Source: Microbacterium oryzae
GTDB taxonomy: Bacteria; Actinomycetota; Actinomycetes; Actinomycetales; Microbacteriaceae
NCBI RefSeq assembly: GCF_030406385.1
Contig: NZ_JAUEPM010000008.1
Location: 62,001-126,000 of the forward strand
Direction of reading: 5' to 3'
Length of the DNA stretch: 64,000 bases
The first letter of the stretch is position 1. Each line of letters starts with the position of its first letter. Below the pieces are notes generated by a model that worked only from the letters and a program-made list of their open reading frames with translations, ran no database searches and was not told where the DNA came from. The translations under genes and the position numbers were made by a program. Positions 39,098 through 48,235 of the stretch are shown in pieces.

Positions 39098-39132
39098 AGA
39101 AGGCCCGTCCCGCATCGCGGGGCGGGCCTTCT
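39098..39132 (+). terminator. rpsT terminator
   Basis: A 16-bp stem with one G-T pair (39098-39113 with 39117-39132; AGAAGGCCCG and complement at the base) and a 3-nt loop, 15 bp past the rpsT stop. It is a strong intrinsic terminator shape. Confidence 0.85.
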
Positions 39133-39241
39133 GCTGTGCGGGGCTGCGGGGGCGGCGACGAGGGAGCTCGGCGCGGGTCGAGCCGCTGACGAAGGCGCGC
39201 CGGCACTCCGAGACAGCGCTGGCGCTCGCGCCTTGCGCCGT

Positions 39242-39280
39242 CGCTCCGAGACAGCGTGCACGACGGGCTGTCTCGGAGCG
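39242..39280. repeat. 14-bp inverted repeat in the rpsT-holA spacer
   Basis: CGCTCCGAGACAGC (39242-39255) has its exact complement at 39267-39280. A third direct copy of CTCCGAGACAGCG lies near 39206. It could terminate holA transcription from the other side, but it lies over 90 bp from the holA stop. The rest of the spacer 39133-39372 holds no gene that I can support. Confidence 0.65.
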
Positions 39281-39372
39281 TTCGTGCTGGGGACGCTCGG
39301 GAAGCACCCAGTCTGGGAGCGTGCGCTCCGTTTGGGAGCGATGACGCGGTCTCGCCGCGCGTGCGGTCGGTC

Positions 39373-40422
39373 TCAGCGCGTGGGGGCGCCGAAGGGGGCG
39401 CGCGTCGCGATGACCGTCACCATCCGCTCGAGCGCGAACACCGGATCGCGCGAGGCACCCTTCACCTCGGCGTCGGCTCGGGCGATCGCCTGGATGGCCA
39501 GTGCGAGCGCGCGCTCGTTCCATCCGGCCTGCAGGTCGCGACGGGCTCGGTCGACCTGCCAGTCCTTCATCCCGAGCCGGGTCGCGAGCGCACGCGAGGG
39601 CTCCCGCGAGCCCGCCACGCGCGCCATCGTCCGCAGCTTCATCGCGAACGCCGCGACCAGCGGCACCGGGTCCGCGCCGGAGTCGAGGGCGTGCCGCAGC
39701 GCGACCAGCGCCTCGCCGTAGCGCCCGGCGATGGCGGTGTCGGCGACCGCGAACGCGTTCGTCTCGACGCGGCCGCCGTAGTAGCGTGCGACGACGTCGT
39801 CGGTGATGTCGCCCTCGACGTCGGCGATGAGCTGCTGGCACGCGGCGGCGAGCTCGGCGAGCTCGCCGGTGAACGCCTGGGTCAGCGCCTGCAGCGCCTT
39901 CGGCGCGATGCGCTTTCCGGCCGCGGAGAACTCCCCCGCGGCGAAGTCGAAGCGGTCGCCATCCCGCTTCACGGCCGGACACGGCACCTCGACGCCGCGG
40001 CCGACGCCCGAGCGGATGGCGTCGAGCAGCTTCTTCCCGCGAACCGTGGCGCCGTTGTGCCGCAGCACGAGCGTCGCGCCCTCCTGCGGTGCTTCGATGT
40101 ACGCGAGCGCCTCGGTGAGGAACGCGTCGCTGCACTTCTCCACGGCCGACACCCGGACCATCCGCGGCTCGCCGAAGAGCGACGGCGACGTGACGGCGAG
40201 GAGCATGCCCGAGGTGTAGTCCGACGCGACGATGTCGGTGATCTCGAGCGATGGATCCTCGGCCTTCAGATAGTCGCGGACGCCCGCGATCGCGCGCTCG
40301 GCGCAGACCTCCTCCGGACCGGAGACGAGCACGATCGGCGCCGGCTCCGGGCGCCGCCACGCCAGCTGCGGGATGGCCGTCTTCGTCGCCTTCGCGGGAG
40401 TCTTGCGGGGTGCTGCGGCCAT
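39373..40422 (-). CDS. holA: DNA polymerase III delta subunit
   Basis: This 349-residue clamp-loader subunit has the N-terminal fold with PIVLVSGPEEVCAERAI and the helical C-terminal domain ending in MKDWQVDRARRDLQAGW. HolA opens the sliding clamp. In actinobacteria it usually follows comEC directly; here 7.8 kb of accessory genes separate it from the comEC remnant at 48236. Confidence 0.92.
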   Translation of the reverse strand: MAAAPRKTPAKATKTAIPQLAWRRPEPAPIVLVSGPEEVCAERAIAGVRDYLKAEDPSLEITDIVASDYTSGMLLAVTSPSLFGEPRMVRVSAVEKCSDAFLTEALAYIEAPQEGATLVLRHNGATVRGKKLLDAIRSGVGRGVEVPCPAVKRDGDRFDFAAGEFSAAGKRIAPKALQALTQAFTGELAELAAACQQLIADVEGDITDDVVARYYGGRVETNAFAVADTAIAGRYGEALVALRHALDSGADPVPLVAAFAMKLRTMARVAGSREPSRALATRLGMKDWQVDRARRDLQAGWNERALALAIQAIARADAEVKGASRDPVFALERMVTVIATRAPFGAPTR

Positions 40423-40462
40423 GGTCTCAGCCTACCGGCGGCCCCTGACACCCCTGCTGGCG

Positions 40463-41301
40463 CTACTTCCCCGCAGCTGCGCGCGCCTTCTCGAGCGCGT
40501 GGCGTGCGGACGCGGTCGAGCGCGACGCCGTCTCGGTCTCGCCGCTGAGGTCCGCGAGCTCCTGTCGCAGGCGCGCCTCCTCGCCCTCGGCCTTCGCCAG
40601 TTCGGCCTCCAGCAAGGCGACGCGCTCGGTCGCGCGGCGGCTGTCGTCCTCGACTTTCTCGCGCCGGGAGGCGACGTCGGCCTCGGCGCGTTCCGCGCGC
40701 TGGAGCTCCCGCTCCGCCTCGCGGACCGCCGCCTGCGCGCGTCGGCGTGCACCACCATCCGACTTCCGGTGCACGGAGCGGAGGCTCGGTTCGGCGCGGA
40801 TCCGGAGACCGCGCCCTCGAGATCGGCGGGGAAGGCCCCGGTCGCCTCGAGGGGTCGCAGCAGTCGTCCGGATGCGACCGCCGTCGCCGCGTCGGCGTCG
40901 AACATGGCGGCGTTGAACGTCTCCTGCACCGCGTCGATCGTGCCCGGCGAGACGCGGACGCCGCGGTCCTTCGCGATGCCGGCGGCCTCCTGCGCGAGCT
41001 GGCGCACGAGCTGGCGGCGCTGACGTCCGAGTGCGGAGAGGGTCTGCGCGTCGAGCTCCGCCTGCGCCTCCCGCAGTGCAGCCGCCAGCTCGAGCGCCTG
41101 CGCGACCTCGCCCGGGCGGTCCTGCACGAACACGTTGACGACCCACGCGGCGAGGAGCGGCTTCCGAAGTCCGCGCACCGCGGCGGCGAGCTCCGGGTCG
41201 TCGATGTCCTTCGCCCGGGCCGTCCGCGCCGAGACGAACTCGTCCGGCGGCACCGCGGCGAGTTCGACGGCGATGTCGTCGAGGGTCACCTCCGCTGCCA
41301 T
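40463..41301 (-). pseudogene. Frameshifted coiled-coil protein gene next to holA
   Basis: The frame from ATG 41301 gives about 170 sensible residues (AAEVTLDDIAVELAAVPPDE ... AMFDADAATAVASGRLLRP). It then turns into Arg/Ser-rich noise. From about 40790 the next frame takes over with an Ala/Glu/Arg coiled coil (QAAVREAERELQRAERAEAD ... HALEKARAAAGK) to the stop at 40463. The two halves together make a typical actinobacterial protein of about 279 residues. The break lies between about 40750 and 40790. It is a real mutation or a sequencing error; function unknown. Confidence 0.75.
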
Positions 41302-41383
41302 CCGCTCATTCTGCCGGATGGCCGTGCTGGCGCGGGTAGCTTGCTCTCGTCGCGGCCCACCGCCCTCCGCTAGCGTGACCGGC

Positions 41384-42103
41384 ATGAGCACCTCCGCCAT
41401 CCCTCCCGCGCACGACGCGGCGGGAGCGAGGTCGCGCACCGCGACCCTCGCCACGGTCGGCGCGGCAGTGCTCCTGGCGGCGGCCGCTCCTCCGCAGCTG
41501 GCCGCCTCGTTTCGTCGATGGACGCAGTGCCCGCGCTTCGGCGACGACGGCGGCGCGAGCATGTGCGGCCTGCTGGAGGACCACGTTTTCGACTACCAGA
41601 GCCCTTCAGAGCCATGGACGGTGATCGAGGGCGCCGCTCAGCTCTTCGGGGCCGGCCTGGTGCTCGTCGCCGTCGCCGTGCTGGTCGTCACCCTCGGGGT
41701 GGCCCGCCCTCGCGGAGCGCTGCTGTGGACGTCCGCCACTGTCACCGCCGCGACCTTCGCCTTCGGCGGCATCCACGCTCTCGTGTCAGGCCAGCTGGGT
41801 ACTCCCTCTGCGCTTTCCGCGTGGACGGCCCCCGTCGCCCTCCTCGGTCAGCTCGCGTGGATCGCGTGGTGGGGAACGACATACGTCCGGGCTCCCCTGC
41901 GCGCGCTCGCCCTGCTGCCCACCGGGCTGTTCACGGCGGGCGGCGACGTGGTGGTCTATGCGGTCGCGCCGCTCTTCGTCGGCTACTCCTCGTACGACAC
42001 GACCCCGTGGAGCGAATCGATCCCCGCCTACGGGGCCGGCCTATCAGCTCTTGCGCTGTTGGTGACGCTCGTTCTTCGCAGCGGGACGACGAGCGCCGGG
42101 TGA
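41384..42103 (+). CDS. Hypothetical multi-pass membrane protein
   Basis: This 239-residue protein begins at ATG 41384. It has about six hydrophobic segments (ATVGAAVLLAAAAPPQLA, GAGLVLVAVAVLVVTLGVA, LGQLAWIAWWGTTY, ALALLPTGLFTAGGDVVVYA and AYGAGLSALALLVTLVL among them). An external loop holds two cysteines (CPRFGDDGGASMC). I do not recognise the family. It lies downstream of a divergent, frameshifted gene. Confidence 0.75.
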   Translation: MSTSAIPPAHDAAGARSRTATLATVGAAVLLAAAAPPQLAASFRRWTQCPRFGDDGGASMCGLLEDHVFDYQSPSEPWTVIEGAAQLFGAGLVLVAVAVLVVTLGVARPRGALLWTSATVTAATFAFGGIHALVSGQLGTPSALSAWTAPVALLGQLAWIAWWGTTYVRAPLRALALLPTGLFTAGGDVVVYAVAPLFVGYSSYDTTPWSESIPAYGAGLSALALLVTLVLRSGTTSAG

Positions 42104-42162
42104 CGTCGCCGATCGGGCAGCGGAGCGGAGAAGCATGACCTCTCTGTCGATGGTATGCGGAC

Positions 42163-42486
42163 GTGGACCAGGACCAAGCGCAGACGCACACCCTCGAAGA
42201 GCGACAGCGCACCGACGAGTCTCGCGGCTCGGCGGGTGCGCGCCGGTTCGTCTGCGCGCTTGTCTGGCTCATCCCGATCGTGTCCATCCTCTTCGGCCTC
42301 ACCTTGAGCGCGAAGCGGACGGTGGATCTCGAGGGCGCGTCGGACGGCGACTCCTACGAGATCGTGAGCTACGCGGTGTGGCCGGCAGGGCTCGCGCTGC
42401 TCCAGACAGGGATGCTCGGTCTCACTGCCGCTGCAAACCTGACCGCCGTGATTCTGACTCAGAGGGCTGCGCCTGCGTCTGAGTAG
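42163..42486 (+). CDS. Hypothetical small membrane protein
   Basis: This 107-residue protein (GTG 42163) has two hydrophobic segments (FVCALVWLIPIVSILFGLTL and WPAGLALLQTGMLGLTAAAN) with a short acidic loop between. The N-terminal 28 residues are hydrophilic. No family recognised. It follows the previous membrane protein by 59 bp and may be in the same transcript. Confidence 0.55.
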   Translation: MDQDQAQTHTLEERQRTDESRGSAGARRFVCALVWLIPIVSILFGLTLSAKRTVDLEGASDGDSYEIVSYAVWPAGLALLQTGMLGLTAAANLTAVILTQRAAPASE

Positions 42487-42741
42487 CGGCGTCGGCGTGC
42501 CTATCACCAGGCACCGGAAGTGGGCCTCTTAGCGCCGAGGAACGTGTGCAGCGGTGCCGGACTGTCTACGGGCAGGGGCGCAACTGTTCAGCTGAAGCGT
42601 CGTGCGCGTACTAGCCGGACATGACAAGCGGCCGATTCATCAGGAGGTGGATCTCTGTCGGTTTCATCCCCAGCAGTTTCGCGAGGTATGAAGCCAACGG
42701 TGCACCGCTGCCCTGGCCGCACGTCCATCTACCATCAAGGG

Positions 42742-43026
42742 ATGAGCGTGGTTCGTCTGACTGGTCAGTTGGTCTGCAAGAGCGAGGTCGAGTCGACCCT
42801 GGTCGCCAAGAACCTCCCTGAGCACGTCTCGCTGACGCGGCGCGAGCCCGGGTGCCTCGCATTCGATGTCACCCGGTCTTCCGATCCTCTGGTCTGGAAT
42901 GTCGACGAGCAGTTCGCAGACGACCGCGCTTTCAGGACTCATCAGGAACGCGTCGCGAGCAGCGAATGGGGACGTGTGACTGCGGATGCCGAGCGACGCT
43001 ATTCGATTGATGGATGGTCCCCTTAG
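42742..43026 (+). CDS. Antibiotic biosynthesis monooxygenase-type (ABM) protein
   Basis: This 94-residue protein starts at ATG 42742 (AAGGG upstream). Its single ferredoxin-like fold shows the ABM pattern: LTGQLVCKSEV, TRREPGCLAFDV, VDEQFADDRAFRTHQ. Small ABM proteins act on quinols or heme-like compounds. It is convergent with a small minus-strand frame that overlaps its last 4 bp. Confidence 0.75.
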   Translation: MSVVRLTGQLVCKSEVESTLVAKNLPEHVSLTRREPGCLAFDVTRSSDPLVWNVDEQFADDRAFRTHQERVASSEWGRVTADAERRYSIDGWSP

Positions 43027-43238
43027 AAGACCGTCTCCCGGGAGAGCGGCCAGGGCGCCCAGCCTTCGGGCAGGTCGCGGAGAACAGGTGTTGCGACCTT
43101 AAGACGTCCTGCCGGAAGGTCTCGGGAGCGAGATCGTCCTGAGCTCGCGCCGTCGGGATACGTGTACGCGTACTCAACCCACGGTCGGATCCCGCGTTCG
43201 ACGCTCTCCCTGTAGTTGCCGCCGACGATCGCGAGCAC
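43023..43238 (-). CDS. Hypothetical protein, possibly a fragment
   Basis: A 71-residue frame from GTG 43238 (LAIVGGNYRESVERGIRPWV ... WAPWPLSRETVF) has normal composition. An in-frame TAA directly precedes the start. No family recognised, and it may be the remaining C-terminal part of a larger protein. Confidence 0.35.
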   Translation of the reverse strand: MLAIVGGNYRESVERGIRPWVEYAYTYPDGASSGRSRSRDLPAGRLKVATPVLRDLPEGWAPWPLSRETVF

Positions 43239-43296
43239 TTATTGCTCGAGATCATCGGCTTCTGCCTGCCAGTTGATCGGCTCCTAAGCTTCCGCT

Positions 43297-43920
43297 ATGC
43301 GCTCCATCCTCGCCTCCTACTCCCATCGGGCAGACGAGTACGCGGAGCGTCTCGGCTCTATGACATCGGTGCACCCGTCCGACCTGCAGCTGGTAACGGC
43401 ATGGGCCGATGAGGTCCGCGGGCCGCTCCTCGATGCGGGGTGCGGTCCAGGCCATTGGAGCGGTTACCTCGCGAGGAGGGGCGTCCACGTTCGTGGGATC
43501 GATCTCGTGCCGGCGTTCGTCGAGCACGCGCGTACCGCGCACCCGCAGGTCATGTTCGATGTCGCCGACGTCGATGCGCTGCCTCTTCCCGCGAACAGCT
43601 TCGCAGGAGTCCTCGCCTGGTACTCCCTCATCCACCACCGGCCTGGTGACATTCGTCGCGCACTTGATCAGTTCGCTCGGGTGCTGCGCCCAGGGGGCGG
43701 GCTGCTGCTGGGATTCTTCACCGGGCCCGCACTAGAGGAATTCGATCACGCCGTCGCCACCGCTTACCGCTGGCCTCCTGAGGTCTTGAGCGACGAGCTG
43801 CGGGCGGCCGGTTTCGAGGTCATCGAGACACACACCCGCACCAGCGCTCGTCCTCAGCCTCGGCCCCACGGCGCCATCCTCGCGCAGCTCTCGCACTCGA
43901 GGGCGAACCTCATCTCCTGA
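43297..43920 (+). CDS. Class I SAM-dependent methyltransferase
   Basis: This 207-residue protein has motif I LLDAGCGPGHWSGYL near residue 43, the acidic residue of motif II in RGIDLVPAF and motif IV-like FAGVLAWYSLIHHRP. This is the Methyltransf_11 layout. The substrate is unknown. It stands alone. Confidence 0.85.
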   Translation: MRSILASYSHRADEYAERLGSMTSVHPSDLQLVTAWADEVRGPLLDAGCGPGHWSGYLARRGVHVRGIDLVPAFVEHARTAHPQVMFDVADVDALPLPANSFAGVLAWYSLIHHRPGDIRRALDQFARVLRPGGGLLLGFFTGPALEEFDHAVATAYRWPPEVLSDELRAAGFEVIETHTRTSARPQPRPHGAILAQLSHSRANLIS

Positions 43921-44215
43921 TCGCTGCTCAGCCGTCCTGCTGCTGGGCTCGATCGCGAATGTCGGCAGGATGGCGGCGGCAGCGGCAAGGAGGACGCGCG
44001 CGACGGACCCCCCGCGAGGCGAGCCTTCCTCTACGATTCCCGTGAGCAGCAGAGCCGAGCTGCAGTCCGGCGTCACTGCTAGCCGAACATGACCACCTTC
44101 CATGCGCTCTCCGCGCTGCTGTCATACGCCTCGAACCTCACCGCGACGATCCCCGCGCCCTGTGGGGACGGCAGCGCAAGGACCTGTGTGCCCTGGTCGC
44201 ACGCGAGCGATTGCG

Positions 44216-44585
44216 ATGCGCTCGTGGGTGCCCGGTCTCATCGATGTGGTTCCGATCCACTGGGACGCGCGCGGCCGCCCCGACGGCGTCATGGACACGG
44301 CCGCGGTGTACGTTTTCGCTCAGGTGCTCCCCGCCGTCGCCGATCGTCGGGATGGCCGCGGTCTTGCGCGCACGGACCTAACCCCGGGTGACGCGGGATG
44401 TCCTCGGCTGGAGGGATGTCTTCTCCGGATTCGCCATGGCGCTCTGGATCGTGCCCGCCGGGCTCGCCGACGCCGCAGGGTTCCCGGACGGCGGGCGACT
44501 GAGCGGACGGCACCTCGCATTGCTGATCGCATTCCTCCTCTACGGCGTCTCGATCCGCTTCCTCGCGCCGTTGAAGACGGAATGA
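44216..44585 (+). pseudogene. Decayed DUF1648-type membrane protein
   Basis: One frame reads LIDVVPIHWDARGRPDGVM and continues YVFAQVLPAVA, the DUF1648 signature. After about 44340 the next frame continues naturally (IVGMAAVLRARTDLTP). It resumes after a stop near 44385 with DVLGWRDVFSGFAMALWIVP and a final helix, stopping at 44585. At least one frameshift and one in-frame stop break the gene, and its N-terminus is missing or degraded. The sequence from 43921 to 44215 holds nothing else recognisable. Confidence 0.65.
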
Positions 44586-44640
44586 GCCGCGCCACGGGGC
44601 GAGCGGGAGCGACCGCGTCAACGCCGATAGCCTTGCGCGC

Positions 44641-44982
44641 ATGATCTCCCTCACCATCCGCCGGATCGAACCGGATCAGCGCGACCGACTGGAGAGGTGG
44701 CTCCGGGAGGTCGACGGCCCACGCAGGCAGGAGGCGCTGGCGACGCTGGCCGATGAGGGCGTCATGCACGAGAAGGCCGTCATCCTCGACACGTCCGACG
44801 GGCCGATCCTCATCTACGCCATGGAGAGCGCGGATCTCGAGTACGCACGCGCCGTTGCACAGCGCTCCGAGCACGCGATCGACGCCGAGCATCGTGAGGT
44901 CATGCAAGCCGCCGTCGCAGGCCGACCGGATATCGCGGTCGTCCTCGATCTCCGGTCGGGCGACGCGGCGTCGCAGAGCTGA
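44641..44982 (+). CDS. DUF6176-like protein
   Basis: This 113-residue soluble protein (ATG 44641) has a single alpha-beta domain: SLTIRRIEPDQRDRLERWL, an EGVMHEKAVILDTSDGPILI strand pair, YAMESADLEYARAV and a C-terminal strand AVVLDLRS. I assign it to DUF6176 by pattern. Function unknown. Confidence 0.65.
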   Translation: MISLTIRRIEPDQRDRLERWLREVDGPRRQEALATLADEGVMHEKAVILDTSDGPILIYAMESADLEYARAVAQRSEHAIDAEHREVMQAAVAGRPDIAVVLDLRSGDAASQS

Positions 44983-45123
44983 CGGCGCCATGATTGTGCC
45001 GACCGGGTGATCAGCGCCCGCGGGAGAGGCAGTCCTCTGCGCGGACGTGCCCGATCGCTTCGGTCCGCGAATATCGGGCGCGCTGGACGACGGATCACGA
45101 GAGTGGATGTCGAAGGAGGAACC

Positions 45124-45990
45124 GTGATCGCACTTCTCAATCGGCTGGTCGATCTCGTCGAGCGCGACACCGCCGACCCCGTCGACGTCGCCGCGTTGGC
45201 CATCAGCGCGGGGACGACCGAGTACCACCTGCGTCGGATGTTCTCGTCCCTTGCGGGCATGCCCCTCTCCGAGTACACGCGGCGCCGCCGCATGGCGGTC
45301 GCCGCAGCGGACGTGCTCGACGGAGACGACATGCTCACGATCGCGGTGCGATACGGCTACGGCTCGACCGAGGCCTTCGGGCGGGCGTTCCGCTCTGTGC
45401 ACGGCGTCGGTCCCGGCGACGTGCGCCGGCACGGCGGCCCCCTTCGCTCACAGCCGCAGCTCCGATTTCGTCTGACCGTCGAAGGAAGAACCACCATGGA
45501 CACCCGCATCGCCGACCGCCCGCCGTTCCGCCTCATCGGCCACGCCACGCGCGTGCCGCTGATCCACGAGGGCGTCAATCCGCACATCCGGGAGCACATC
45601 GCGTCGCTTCCTCCGGCGGAGCACATCCGCCTGAAGCAGCTGAGCGGCATCGAGCCCGCCGGGCTGCTGCAGGTGACGGCCGACGTGGACCCCGATGCCG
45701 CCGAAGGCAGCATGCTGACGTACCTTCACGGCGTGGCTGTCCCGATCGCGTCGCCCGTTCCCGAAGACCTCGACGAGATCGAGGTGTCCGCCGGCGCCTG
45801 GGCCGTCTTCCGGACGGATGGCCCCCACCCCGCGGCCCTGCAGGCAACGTGGGCGGCGACCGCGACCGAATGGTTCCCGTCGAACCCGTGGCGTCTGCGC
45901 CCCGGGCCGTCGATCGTCGCCGTGCTCGAGCGCGCCGACGACTTCAGTACCGCGGTCTGCGAGCTGTGGCTTCCGGTGGAGCGTGCCTGA
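45124..45990 (+). CDS. AraC-family regulator with GyrI-like effector domain
   Basis: This 288-residue protein has an N-terminal AraC helix-turn-helix pair (about residues 15-105, SAGTTEYHLRRMFSSLAGMP and IAVRYGYGSTEAFGRAFRSV). A C-terminal GyrI-like/SOUL-type ligand-binding domain follows (PPFRLIGHATRVPL, VSAGAWAVFRTDGPHP). The ribosome-binding site GAAGGAGGAACC at 45111-45122 fixes GTG 45124 over upstream starts. Such proteins respond to small hydrophobic compounds. Confidence 0.88.
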   Translation: MIALLNRLVDLVERDTADPVDVAALAISAGTTEYHLRRMFSSLAGMPLSEYTRRRRMAVAAADVLDGDDMLTIAVRYGYGSTEAFGRAFRSVHGVGPGDVRRHGGPLRSQPQLRFRLTVEGRTTMDTRIADRPPFRLIGHATRVPLIHEGVNPHIREHIASLPPAEHIRLKQLSGIEPAGLLQVTADVDPDAAEGSMLTYLHGVAVPIASPVPEDLDEIEVSAGAWAVFRTDGPHPAALQATWAATATEWFPSNPWRLRPGPSIVAVLERADDFSTAVCELWLPVERA

Positions 45991-46132
45991 GGCGGATTCA
46001 GGGGCGAGGGTGCGGTTCGGCATCCAGATTTCAGGTGCCTCAGGAACTCGAGGAGGCCGTACTGGTCGCCTCCCCACCTCGTGGGAGACTCGGTCTCCAC
46101 GCGTCAGCGGACGATTCGGGTATCGTCCGCTT

Positions 46133-46630
46133 GTGCTTCCCGCAGACACGCCCCGCTTGCGCTTCCGCCCGATGACCGGTCACGATCTCGACGATATGGC
46201 GGAACTCCTCGGAGACCCGGACGTGATGGCGTTCTACCCGGCGCCGAAGAGCCGGGAGCAGGCCCGAGCCTGGATCACGTGGAACCAAGAGAACTACGAG
46301 CGACACGGGTACGGGCTGTGGGTCATCGAGACGCATGACGCTGAGTTCGTCGGCGACTGCGGCCTGAGCTGGCAGGACGTGAATGGCGAGCCGCGGTTGG
46401 AGGTCGGCTATCACGTTCGCGTCGCCCTGCAAGGTCAGGGCCTCGCCACCGAAGCCGCGGGCGCCTGTCGCGACTTCGCGCGTCGGAACACGACGGCCGA
46501 TCAGCTCGTCGCGATCATCCATCCCGAGAATCGGGCATCGCGCCGCGTTGCCGAGAAGATCGGCATGCGCCACATTGAGGACGACCATGGCGGCGCGCTG
46601 GTGCGCACAGTCATGGGGATGGAACTGTAG
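46133..46630 (+). CDS. GNAT-family N-acetyltransferase (RimJ type)
   Basis: This 165-residue protein (GTG 46133) has the RimJ/RimL pattern: TPRLRFRPMTGHDLDDMAEL at the start, EVGYHVRVALQGQGLATEA as acetyl-CoA loop near residue 98, and HPENRASRRVAEKIGMRH near the end. It transfers an acetyl group to an amine; the substrate is unknown. Confidence 0.87.
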   Translation: MLPADTPRLRFRPMTGHDLDDMAELLGDPDVMAFYPAPKSREQARAWITWNQENYERHGYGLWVIETHDAEFVGDCGLSWQDVNGEPRLEVGYHVRVALQGQGLATEAAGACRDFARRNTTADQLVAIIHPENRASRRVAEKIGMRHIEDDHGGALVRTVMGMEL

Positions 46631-46695
46631 CTACGTTGCTGCGCGTCCGACGCGGGAGGGCGTCGGACACTCGAGGGGCCTCTTACCATCGAGCC

Positions 46696-47211
46696 ATGTC
46701 CCGAACAGCGTTGATCGTGAAGGCGCCGACATCGGACAAGCTCGTCGCACTTCGGCGGCAGTTCGCAGCGGACGCCCGCTTCGGTGTACCCCCGCACATC
46801 ACCGTCCTCTTTCCATTCGTGCCGCTCCCGCACCTGGATGAAGCTGCGATGACGGCTCTACGCCGCGCGGTCTGTTCCGTCCGGAGGTTCAACTTCGCGC
46901 TCACGGACACGGACTGGTTTGGACGCGACGTCCTGTGGCTCGCTCCTGGCGACGCGTCGCCGTTCGTGCGACTCACCGCCGCCGTCCATCATGCCTTCCC
47001 CGTCTACCCTCCTTACGGCGGGCTATACGACGGGTCCGAACCACATGCGACGATCGGCGACACCGCCACTCACGCCGATCTGATCGACGCCGAGCGCGAG
47101 GTGCGCACACTCCTTCCGCTTCACGGACGGGCCACTGCCGTGACGCTCCTCGTCGAGGACGCGAACGGAGTTTGGGGCGAATCAGCCGAGATTCCCCTCG
47201 GCCACGAGTGA
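46696..47211 (+). CDS. 2'-5' RNA ligase-family protein
   Basis: This 171-residue protein has the two HxT motifs of the 2H phosphoesterase family, PPHITVLFPF near residue 36 and EPHATIGD near residue 118. These bind the 2',3' cyclic phosphate in ligases and phosphodiesterases. ATG 46696. Its last 30 bp overlap the convergent TPR gene. Confidence 0.85.
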   Translation: MSRTALIVKAPTSDKLVALRRQFAADARFGVPPHITVLFPFVPLPHLDEAAMTALRRAVCSVRRFNFALTDTDWFGRDVLWLAPGDASPFVRLTAAVHHAFPVYPPYGGLYDGSEPHATIGDTATHADLIDAEREVRTLLPLHGRATAVTLLVEDANGVWGESAEIPLGHE

Positions 47212-47712
47212 CGAAGCCTGCGGCTGATCCTCCCGGTCCACAACGAGCTCGTCTGCGTAGGCGGCCACCGCGCGTCCGTACACCGGCAGCGTGGGAGCGA
47301 GGGCACGCAACGCGACGCGGAGTGCTTCGTCGATCCGGCCGGCGTCATGCAGCGCGAGCGCAAGGAACGCCTGCGAGGCAGCGCCCGTGACGGCATCCGA
47401 TGCCCGCTCCTCGAGCAGGTCGATCGCCGCCGCCGGGTCACCGACGTTGCGGAGGGAGCTCGCAAGCTGAATGATCGCCTGCGGACGCCGGTCCCCCGAC
47501 AGCCCCGCAGCGAGCGCCTCGCGATAGAGCGGAATCGCCTCCGCCTCCCGCCCGAGGAAGTCGTGCACCGACGCCCACTCGTACAGCGCGGCCGGGTCGC
47601 CGTCTTCGCGCTCGCGAATCAGCTCGGCCAGCGCGGCGAGCGTGTCCGCTGGGCGCCCGTCGTCCGCAGACTCCCAGAATTCGTCGATCCGCTCATCCCA
47701 TGATTCGCTCAC
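47182..47712 (-). CDS. Tetratricopeptide-repeat protein
   Basis: This 176-residue protein (GTG 47712) is all-helical with TPR-like repeats: DPAALYEWASVHDFLGREAE, RRPQAIIQLASSLRNVGDPA, SQAFLALALHDAGRIDEALR. The last 10 codons overlap the 3' end of the gene on the other strand. It is probably a cytoplasmic scaffold protein; partner unknown. Confidence 0.8.
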   Translation of the reverse strand: MSESWDERIDEFWESADDGRPADTLAALAELIREREDGDPAALYEWASVHDFLGREAEAIPLYREALAAGLSGDRRPQAIIQLASSLRNVGDPAAAIDLLEERASDAVTGAASQAFLALALHDAGRIDEALRVALRALAPTLPVYGRAVAAYADELVVDREDQPQASSLVAEGNLG

Positions 47713-47791
47713 CCGCCCATCCTGGCAGGCGCGCATCGGGCATCCTTGGTGCATGCCGCGATCGCCGCGGCCCTGGGCGAAGGAGCGGCAT

Positions 47792-48208
47792 GTGACAGCG
47801 CAGACACTGTACCTCTGGTTTCCCGGCACCGCCGCCGAGGCACTCCGCTTCTACCACGACGTCTTCGGCGGCGAACTCGCCCTGCACACGTACGCCGAGT
47901 TCGGCCGAACGGATGGCCCCGCCGACGCGGTCGCGCACGGCGCGCTGGTCGGTCCCGTGAGTCTGTACGGCACGGATGCTGTGTCGGGCGAGGAGACGCT
48001 GCGCATGAGCGGAGTGAGCATCGCACTCCTCGGCACCGCCGACGGAGCGACCCTCACCCGCTGGTTCCACGCGGTGTCCGACGGCGGCACCGTGATCGAT
48101 CCGCTGCAGCGGCGCAGCTGGGGCGCGTACGACGGACGGGTCGTCGACCGGTACGGCGTGAGCTGGCTGATCGGATACGAGGAGGAGGGGACCGACGAGA
48201 CCAGCTGA
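47792..48208 (+). CDS. VOC-family protein (PhnB/glyoxalase-like)
   Basis: This 138-residue protein has the PhnB-type pattern: LYLWFPGTAAEALRFYHDVF, GVSIALLGTADGATLTRWF and DRYGVSWLIGYE near the end. GTG 47792 follows AAGGAG at 47780. It is the last intact chromosomal gene before the comEC remnant, with 27 bp between them, convergent. Confidence 0.87.
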   Translation: MTAQTLYLWFPGTAAEALRFYHDVFGGELALHTYAEFGRTDGPADAVAHGALVGPVSLYGTDAVSGEETLRMSGVSIALLGTADGATLTRWFHAVSDGGTVIDPLQRRSWGAYDGRVVDRYGVSWLIGYEEEGTDETS

Positions 48209-48235
48209 GCGGATGGCGGTGGCCGAGTCCCCCTC

